Shown in pieces: positions 1 to 4,981 of a stretch of DNA of 6,361 bases (the first letter of the stretch is position 1; each line of letters starts with the position of its first letter). The notes under the pieces were generated by a model. It did not search any database, was not told where the DNA came from, and saw only the letters and a program-made list of their open reading frames with translations. Position numbers and translations under genes: made by a program. This DNA is from Thermoleophilia bacterium (GTDB lineage: Bacteria > Actinomycetota > Thermoleophilia > Gaiellales > Gaiellaceae): NCBI GenBank assembly GCA_014534415.1, contig JACVRM010000125.1, positions 1-6,361 on the forward strand, in the 5' to 3' direction.

Positions 1-125
1 CCCGCATGGCCGGTTGCCATGCGTGCCGCCTCGTGAACGTCGAAGCCGACGTCCTCGAGCAGGCGCGTCGAGCCTTCCACATCCGTGAACAGGAACGTGA
101 CCGTGCCGGTCGGGAGGTCACGCAT
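1..125 (-). CDS. Partial cyclase-like gene D (N-terminus only; internally deleted cyclase domain)
   Basis: This is the start of a fourth paralog, transcribed leftward and running off the window at position 1. Translation from ATG 125-123 opens with M-R-D-L-P-T-G-T-V-T-F-L-F-T-D-V-E-G, the same opening as genes B and C, and keeps the first metal-binding Asp (residue 15). The ATG overlaps the TGA of gene C by 8 nt and has GAGG six bases upstream, which fixes the start. After R-L-L-E-D (to residue 25) the protein passes directly to V-G-F-D-V-H-E-A-A-R-M-A-T-G-H-A, residues 26-41, which matches the V-G-x-D-V-H-x-x-A-R-I-A-A-A-G-H-G segment at residues 106-122 of gene C. About 80 residues are therefore absent in frame, including the second metal Asp (the Q-G-D motif) and the V-R-I-G-x-H-T-G-E segment. 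Such a domain should not be catalytic by itself. Whether ATPase and TPR regions follow lies outside the window. Confidence 0.8.
   Translation of the reverse strand, partial: MRDLPTGTVTFLFTDVEGSTRLLEDVGFDVHEAARMATGHA
57..120 (-). repeat. Direct repeat copy 1 (5' end of cyclase domain, gene D)
   Basis: This 64-base segment encodes the shared D-L-P-T-G-T-V-T-F to R-L-L stretch. It matches the corresponding segment of gene B (4907-4970) at 57 of 64 positions by hand alignment without gaps. It is coding homology between paralogs rather than a mobile repeat. Confidence 0.75.
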
Positions 126-2532
126 GAGCCGCCTCGAGCGCGTAGTCGGCAGCCTCGTCGAGCGGCATCACCTCGACGGGGCCGTCGACGGCCGGGATTC
201 GCGCCGCGTACGCCTCGCGATCGAACGCCCAGAATCTGCCCGGGCCGGGTTCCTCGGCTTCCACCGTCGCCCAGAGGCGCGCGGCGCGCTCGCTCGCGCC
301 ACGTCCGGCGGCGGCGCATGCGAGCATCGCCAGCCCGAAGAGAAGCTGCTTCCGGTCCTGGGTCTCCTTGGCGAGGCGGACGACGTCCAGCGCATGCTGT
401 TCGCCGTCGTCGAACCTGCCTTCGTCGATTGCGACCTGTGCGAGGCCGCCGGCCTCCATCGCGAGCCACCAAACCCAGCCGACGTCTCGTGCCATTGCGC
501 GCGCTCGCTCGATCATCGCCAGGCCGGGCTCGCGGTCGCCGGCCTCGAACGTCAGCCAGCCGAGATTGCCGAGCGCCTGAATCTGGCCGCTCACGTCGCC
601 GAGGCGCTCGAACGTCGCCAGGCTCGCCTCATACAGCCGGCGCGCTTCGGCGAGGTCGCCCTGGACCTGCGCCACGACACCGAGTCTGAAGATGGCGTTC
701 GCCTCGGCCACGTCGTCGCCCGCCTCGCGGGCGAGCTCGCCGCTTCTCGTATACGCGCGCTTCGCCCGCTCGGTGTCACCCGCCACGTCCAAGCAGCCGC
801 CGTAGTCGCGGTACGCGCGAGCGAGGAGCGCTCGGTCCACACCGTCCGCGCGCTCCAGGAGCGTCTCGAGCCGGCGGAGGCCCTCCGTCGGGTCGTTCGT
901 GATCCAGAAGTTCTCGAGCGCGATCCCGAGCCGTAGGCCGCACTCGACGTCCGCCTCGGTCGCCCACTCGATCGCCGCGCGCAGGTTGTCCTGCTCGGCC
1001 AGCACGCGCGCGTACGTCGGCTGGCCACGACCGACGGCGTCGATCGAGAGGTTGGCCGCTTCGGCGATCTCGACGAAGTGCAAGCCGTGCCGCCGGCGGA
1101 TCTCGTCCGCTTCGTCGGAGGCGGCCAGCCGCTCCAGCGCGAACTCGCGGATCGTCTCGAGCATCCAGAAGCGCTCCCCGGAATGGCGTACGAGACTCTT
1201 CTCGACGAGCGCCTGCAGCGTGTCGACGTCCGCACCGCATACCGTTTCGGCCGACTCGAGCGTGCAGCCGCCGGCGAAGACGGCGAGCCGAGCGAACAGG
1301 CGCTGCTCGTCCGCGGAGAGCAGGTCATGGCTCCACTCGATCGTCGCCCGCAGCGTCTGCTGACGTGGATCGGCGTCCCGGCCGCCCTTGAAGAGATCGA
1401 GCCGCCGCGCGAGCCGCTCGAGAATCTGCTCGGGCGAGAGCGCCGACGTGCGCGCGGCGGCGAGCTCGAGCGCCAGCGGCATGTTGTCGAGCCGGCGGCA
1501 GAGCTCGCCGATCGCCGCGGTCGGCTCGAGCCGAGCCCGCGCGCAGAACAGGGCGACCGCATCGGAATCCGCAAGAGGAAGCACGGCGTACTCGACCTCG
1601 CCCCGGACGCGCAGCAGCTCGCGCGAGGTGGCGAGCACCCTGAGATTCGGGCACGCCTCGACGAGCGCCGCCAGCTCGGGCGCAGCGCCGACCACCTGTT
1701 CGAGGTTGTCGAGGAGGAGGAGCAGCTCCTTCTCGCCGATGTGCGCCGCCAGTACGTCCTTCGCGCCGAGCGTCTGCGCGACTGTGGAGACGACGAGCTG
1801 CGGGTCGCGGATCGTCGCCAACCCGACCCAGAAGACGCCGTGCGCGAACGTTCCGACCAGCCGCGCGGCGGCCTCGATCGCGAGGCGCGTCTTGCCGGAA
1901 CCCCCCGGACCCGTCAGCGTCACCAGACGCGCCCCGGCGCCGATGAGCGCCGTGACGTCGTCCGCCTCGCGCTCGCGTCCGACGAACGAGCTGGCCGGTC
2001 GCGGCAGGTTCGTGTTCGAGATCGTCTTGAGCGGCGGGAAGGTGTCACTTCCGACCTGGAACAGCCAGACGGGCTCGGTGACGTCCTTGAGCCGGTGCTC
2101 TCCGAGATCGCGGGCCGAGACCTCGGCGAGCCGCTCGCGCGCAGCATGCGAGAGCACGATCTGTCCGCCGTGCCCGGCGGCCGCGATGCGCGCGCCCTTG
2201 TGGACGTCCATGCCCACGTACCCTTCGTCGGTCCGCCTGGCCTCGCCCGTATGGATGCCGATGCGGACTCGCACCGGGGTCGGCGCGAGCGCCTCCTGCA
2301 CCGCCAGCGACGCCGCGACCGCGTCCGCCGCCTCGGCGAAGGCGACGAAGAAGGCATCTCCCTGCGTGTCGATCTCCACGCCCCCGTGACACGCCACCGC
2401 CTCGCGGACGAGCCGCCGATGCTCGGCCAGCGCCTCCGCGTAGCGCTTCGCGCCCAGCTCCTCGAGCAGTCGCGTTGATCCCTCCACGTCGGTGAAGACG
2501 AACGTCACCGTGCCGGTGGGCAGATCAGACAC
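118..2532 (-). CDS. Gene C: class III cyclase-like / NB-ARC-type ATPase / TPR protein (804 aa)
   Basis: A predicted cytoplasmic signalling ATPase of the STAND type, with no signal peptide or membrane segment visible. Residues 1-165 are a class III nucleotide cyclase-like domain: metal-binding Asp15 (F-T-D) and Asp59 (Q-G-D-A-F-F) are present, but Asp55, Gly104 and His111 occupy the usual Lys, Asp and Asn positions, while Arg115 is kept. A linker with F-P-P-L-K (165-169) and F-V-G-R-E (183-187) leads to the ATPase: Walker A G-P-G-G-S-G-K-T at 208-215 (bases 1888-1911), Walker B L-L-L-L-D-N-L-E-Q with Asp275, T-S-R at 302-304, and M-P-L-A-L-E at 351-356. A region with M-L-E-T-I-R-E-F (457-464) follows, then about five TPR-like helix pairs over 569-759. 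No HTH is visible at the end. GTG 2532 is chosen because it gives M-S-D-L-P-T-G, overlaps the stop of B by 8 nt and follows GGAGGAAG. An ATG at 2721 is in frame but would only add shadow sequence of gene B. The C-terminal tail is shorter and more divergent than in A and B. Natural ligand and product are unknown. Confidence 0.93.
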   Translation of the reverse strand: MSDLPTGTVTFVFTDVEGSTRLLEELGAKRYAEALAEHRRLVREAVACHGGVEIDTQGDAFFVAFAEAADAVAASLAVQEALAPTPVRVRIGIHTGEARRTDEGYVGMDVHKGARIAAAGHGGQIVLSHAARERLAEVSARDLGEHRLKDVTEPVWLFQVGSDTFPPLKTISNTNLPRPASSFVGREREADDVTALIGAGARLVTLTGPGGSGKTRLAIEAAARLVGTFAHGVFWVGLATIRDPQLVVSTVAQTLGAKDVLAAHIGEKELLLLLDNLEQVVGAAPELAALVEACPNLRVLATSRELLRVRGEVEYAVLPLADSDAVALFCARARLEPTAAIGELCRRLDNMPLALELAAARTSALSPEQILERLARRLDLFKGGRDADPRQQTLRATIEWSHDLLSADEQRLFARLAVFAGGCTLESAETVCGADVDTLQALVEKSLVRHSGERFWMLETIREFALERLAASDEADEIRRRHGLHFVEIAEAANLSIDAVGRGQPTYARVLAEQDNLRAAIEWATEADVECGLRLGIALENFWITNDPTEGLRRLETLLERADGVDRALLARAYRDYGGCLDVAGDTERAKRAYTRSGELAREAGDDVAEANAIFRLGVVAQVQGDLAEARRLYEASLATFERLGDVSGQIQALGNLGWLTFEAGDREPGLAMIERARAMARDVGWVWWLAMEAGGLAQVAIDEGRFDDGEQHALDVVRLAKETQDRKQLLFGLAMLACAAAGRGASERAARLWATVEAEEPGPGRFWAFDREAYAARIPAVDGPVEVMPLDEAADYALEAAHA
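132..135 (-). promoter_or_regulatory. Weak Shine-Dalgarno of gene D
   Basis: GAGG lies six bases upstream of the ATG at 125, inside the last codons of gene C. It is a short match, but the spacing is good and it supports the choice of ATG 125. With the 8-nt overlap it suggests that ribosomes finishing C re-initiate on D. Confidence 0.55.
2464..2527 (-). repeat. Direct repeat copy 2 (5' end of cyclase domain, gene C)
   Basis: The 64-base equivalent segment in gene C aligns without gaps to the copies at 57-120 and 4907-4970, and is somewhat more divergent than these two are from each other. It lies about 2.4 kb from each neighbouring copy, in the same orientation. Confidence 0.7.
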
Positions 2533-4981
2533 GTGAGAGCGCTTCCTCCACGGCCTCCTCGAGCGACAGCGAGCGGCCGGCGGCGCGGCCGCGCTCGAAC
2601 GCCTCGTCTGCCCGCTCGAGCAGCTGCGCCGCGAGCTCGTCGCGGTAGTCCTCCCACTGTCCGAGTCGCCCCCGGGCTTCCTCCGATTCGATCGCACCCC
2701 AGAGGCGGCCGGCGAGTTCACCCTCGCCGGACCGAGCCGCGACGACGGCCAGCAGCCCGAGCGCGTCGACGGTGGTCGCGCGATCGTGCAATCCTCGCGC
2801 GAGCATCAGCGCCTCGCTCGCCGCCGCGCCGGCCTCCTCGAAGCGATCGAGCTCGAGGAGGCACTCGGCCAGCGAGGCCAGCGAATTGGACTGCCACCAG
2901 ACGAAGCCGCTGTCGGCCGCGCGCGCAATCCCCTCTCGCAACAGCTCGAGCCCGCCCTCGTGGTCACCGTCGGCGAACGCCATCCTGCCCAGCAGGGTCA
3001 ACGGCTGCGACTCGTTCTTCCTGGACCCCGTCCGGAGGGCGAGCGCCTGGCTCTCTTCCGCGAGCGCATGGGCCCGGTCGCGGTCGCCCACGCGGTTCGC
3101 TTCGACCGCCAGGCGGAGGAGCATGTGGCCGATCCAGCGCTCGTCGCCGAGGCGCCGGTACTCCGCGAGGCTCTCCTCGTAGAGGCGCAGTCCGGTCTCG
3201 TAGCGTCCGAAGATGTACTCGGCGCCGCCTCGCGCACGGAGTGCACCCGCGCGCAAGCGTGCGGGGATCTCGCTGGGCGAGGCGAGGAGCTTCTCGAACC
3301 AGCGCGCACCTTCCGACGGATTGGCGAGGACCCAGAACAGCTCGAGCGCCACCGCGATCCGCAGCGCGAGCTCGACGTGGTTCGTGTCGGCGGCCCAGCC
3401 GATCGCGGCGCGGAGGTTGTCGACCTCGGCGACGGCGAGGTCAAGGCGCTGCTCGCCGTCGCTGTCCGCGATCAGGTTCGTCGACTCCGCGAGCGCGAGG
3501 AAGAACTGCGCGTGCCGGTGTCGAACGACCTGGTCGTCATCCGACTCGTCGAGTCGCTCGACGGCGTACTCGCGGACCGTCTCGAGCATGAGGAAGCGGT
3601 CTTCTCGGCGGCGCAACAGGCTCTTGTCCACGAGCGCCTCGAGCAGGTCGAGGTCGCCTTCGCAGACCTGCTCCACAGCGTCCAGCGTCGCGCCACCCGA
3701 AAAGACGGCTAACCGCCGGAAGAGCTTCTGCTCTTCCGGCGGCAAGAGCTCGTAGCTCCAGGCGATCGTCGAGTGCAGCGTGCGCTGGCGCACCGGCAGA
3801 TCGCGGGAGCGCGAGGCGAGCACCGGCAGGCGGCGCTCGAGGCGCTCGAGGAGCGCGGCTGGCTGGAGCACCTTGACGCGCGCCGCCGCGAGCTCGATGG
3901 CGAGCGGAAGCCGGTCGACGCGATCGCAGATCTGCGCTCCAAGCTCGTACGCAACCTCGGTCCCGGGCGACACGGCGTCCGCGCGCTGTCGGAACAGCTC
4001 GACTGCCGGCGACTCGGACAGCGGACGCAGTCGATACTCGCGCTCCACGGCAATACGTAGCGGCTCACGGCTCGTACAGATCAACTGCAGCCGGGGGCAC
4101 GAGGCGACGAGCTCGGCGAGATCCGACGCGGCGTCGACGACCTGCTCGAGGTTGTCGAGGACGAGCAGCTGCGACCGGTCGCCGATGTGCTCGGCGACGG
4201 CAACGCGCGCCTCGAGTGCGGCGCCGATCGTGTTCAGGACGAGCGCTGCATCCCTAACCGGCGAGAGGTCGACGAACCAGACGCCGTCTTCGAACGCCTC
4301 GGCGCTCTCCTCGGCCGCGGCCACGGCGAAGCGCGTCTTCCCGGTCCCGCCCGGCCCCGTCAGCGTGACGACCCGCGCGCGATCGCGCGTCAGCAGCCGC
4401 ACGACGTCGGCCAGCTCTTTCTTGCGCCCCACGAGCGGGTTGGGCGGCGTCGGGAGATTCGTCTGGTAGAGCGTCTTGAGCGGCGGGAAATCGCCGTCTC
4501 CCGCCTGGTAGACGCGAACCTCGCCGACGTCCTTGAGCCTGTGTATCCCGAGGTCGCGCAGCGCCGCGCCGTCGAGCAGCCGCGCCGTCTGCTCCGAGAC
4601 GAGGACCTGACCTCCGTGCCCCGCCGCGGCGATCCTCGCCGCACGGTGGACGTCCAGCCCGACGTAGCCCTCGCCCACGAGCTGCGGCTCGCCCGTGTGC
4701 ACCCCGATCCGCACGCGGACCGGTGTGGCGGCGAGCGCCTCCTGCGCTTCGCGCGCGGCCGCCAGCGCGCCGGAGGCCCGGGCGAACGCCGCGAAGAACG
4801 CGTCGCCCTGCGTGTCCACCTCCACGCCGCCGTGCCGCGCGAACGCATCCCGCAGCAGCCGCCGGTGCTCGGCCAGCAGCTCGGCGTACCCCTCGCCGTG
4901 CTCGGCGAGCAGCCGCGTCGAGCCCTCGACGTCCGTGAAGAGGAACGTCACCGTGCCGGTCGGCAGGTCAGTGCGCTGCAA
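2525..4981 (-). CDS. Gene B: class III cyclase-like / NB-ARC-type ATPase / TPR protein (818 aa)
   Basis: A paralog of gene C with the same domain order. The cyclase-like domain spans residues 1-165: metal Asp17 and Asp60 are kept, Asp56, Gly105 and His112 sit where Lys, Asp and Asn are expected, and Arg116 is kept. The linker has F-P-P-L-K-T (165-170) and L-V-G-R-K (183-187). ATPase: Walker A G-P-G-G-T-G-K-T at 209-216 (bases 4334-4357), Walker B L-L-V-L-D-N-L-E-Q with Asp276, C-T-S-R at 302-305, R-L-P-L-A-I-E at 357-363. M-L-E-T-V-R-E-Y at 465-472 precedes about five TPR-like repeats (577-767) and a tail G-R-S-L-S-L-E-E-A-V-E-E-A-L that ends the protein without an HTH. TTG 4981 is preferred: it follows GGAGGAGG closely, overlaps the stop of A by 14 nt and gives M-Q-R-T-D-L-P-T-G. 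The ATG at 5065 would add an Arg-rich extension that is only gene A read in another frame. The role is inferred to be ligand- or partner-gated signalling; the ligand is unknown. Confidence 0.92.
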   Translation of the reverse strand: MQRTDLPTGTVTFLFTDVEGSTRLLAEHGEGYAELLAEHRRLLRDAFARHGGVEVDTQGDAFFAAFARASGALAAAREAQEALAATPVRVRIGVHTGEPQLVGEGYVGLDVHRAARIAAAGHGGQVLVSEQTARLLDGAALRDLGIHRLKDVGEVRVYQAGDGDFPPLKTLYQTNLPTPPNPLVGRKKELADVVRLLTRDRARVVTLTGPGGTGKTRFAVAAAEESAEAFEDGVWFVDLSPVRDAALVLNTIGAALEARVAVAEHIGDRSQLLVLDNLEQVVDAASDLAELVASCPRLQLICTSREPLRIAVEREYRLRPLSESPAVELFRQRADAVSPGTEVAYELGAQICDRVDRLPLAIELAAARVKVLQPAALLERLERRLPVLASRSRDLPVRQRTLHSTIAWSYELLPPEEQKLFRRLAVFSGGATLDAVEQVCEGDLDLLEALVDKSLLRRREDRFLMLETVREYAVERLDESDDDQVVRHRHAQFFLALAESTNLIADSDGEQRLDLAVAEVDNLRAAIGWAADTNHVELALRIAVALELFWVLANPSEGARWFEKLLASPSEIPARLRAGALRARGGAEYIFGRYETGLRLYEESLAEYRRLGDERWIGHMLLRLAVEANRVGDRDRAHALAEESQALALRTGSRKNESQPLTLLGRMAFADGDHEGGLELLREGIARAADSGFVWWQSNSLASLAECLLELDRFEEAGAAASEALMLARGLHDRATTVDALGLLAVVAARSGEGELAGRLWGAIESEEARGRLGQWEDYRDELAAQLLERADEAFERGRAAGRSLSLEEAVEEALSRV
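2542..2549 (-). promoter_or_regulatory. Shine-Dalgarno of gene C
   Basis: GGAGGAAG (2549 down to 2542) lies in the last codons of gene B (the V-E-E-A part of its tail). GGAGG is 12 bases and the following GGAAG 9 bases upstream of GTG 2532, slightly long for the first but acceptable for the second. It supports the GTG start over the in-frame ATG at 2721. Confidence 0.55.
4907..4970 (-). repeat. Direct repeat copy 3 (5' end of cyclase domain, gene B)
   Basis: The 64-base equivalent segment in gene B. Its seven mismatches to the gene D copy are scattered. Three same-orientation copies at one-gene intervals are possible substrates for unequal recombination that adds or removes whole genes. Confidence 0.75.

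Noticed and set aside
85..936. Plus-strand open frame (283 codons) opposite the end of gene C
   Set aside because: It is antisense to the TPR region of gene C, low in complexity, and lacks any family resemblance.
1078..2478. Long plus-strand open frame (466 codons) opposite gene C
   Set aside because: It is antisense to a gene with clear domain motifs, its composition is dominated by Arg, Glu and Ala as expected from GC-rich antisense reading, and it shows no recognisable domain.
2533..2721. Upstream ATG at 2721 as the start of gene C
   Set aside because: It would add 63 Arg/Ser-rich residues that are gene B read in another frame, and would displace the family-typical start M-S-D-L-P-T-G.
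2786..3712. Plus-strand open frame (308 codons) opposite gene B
   Set aside because: Same reasoning: it mirrors the TPR region of gene B and has no independent evidence.
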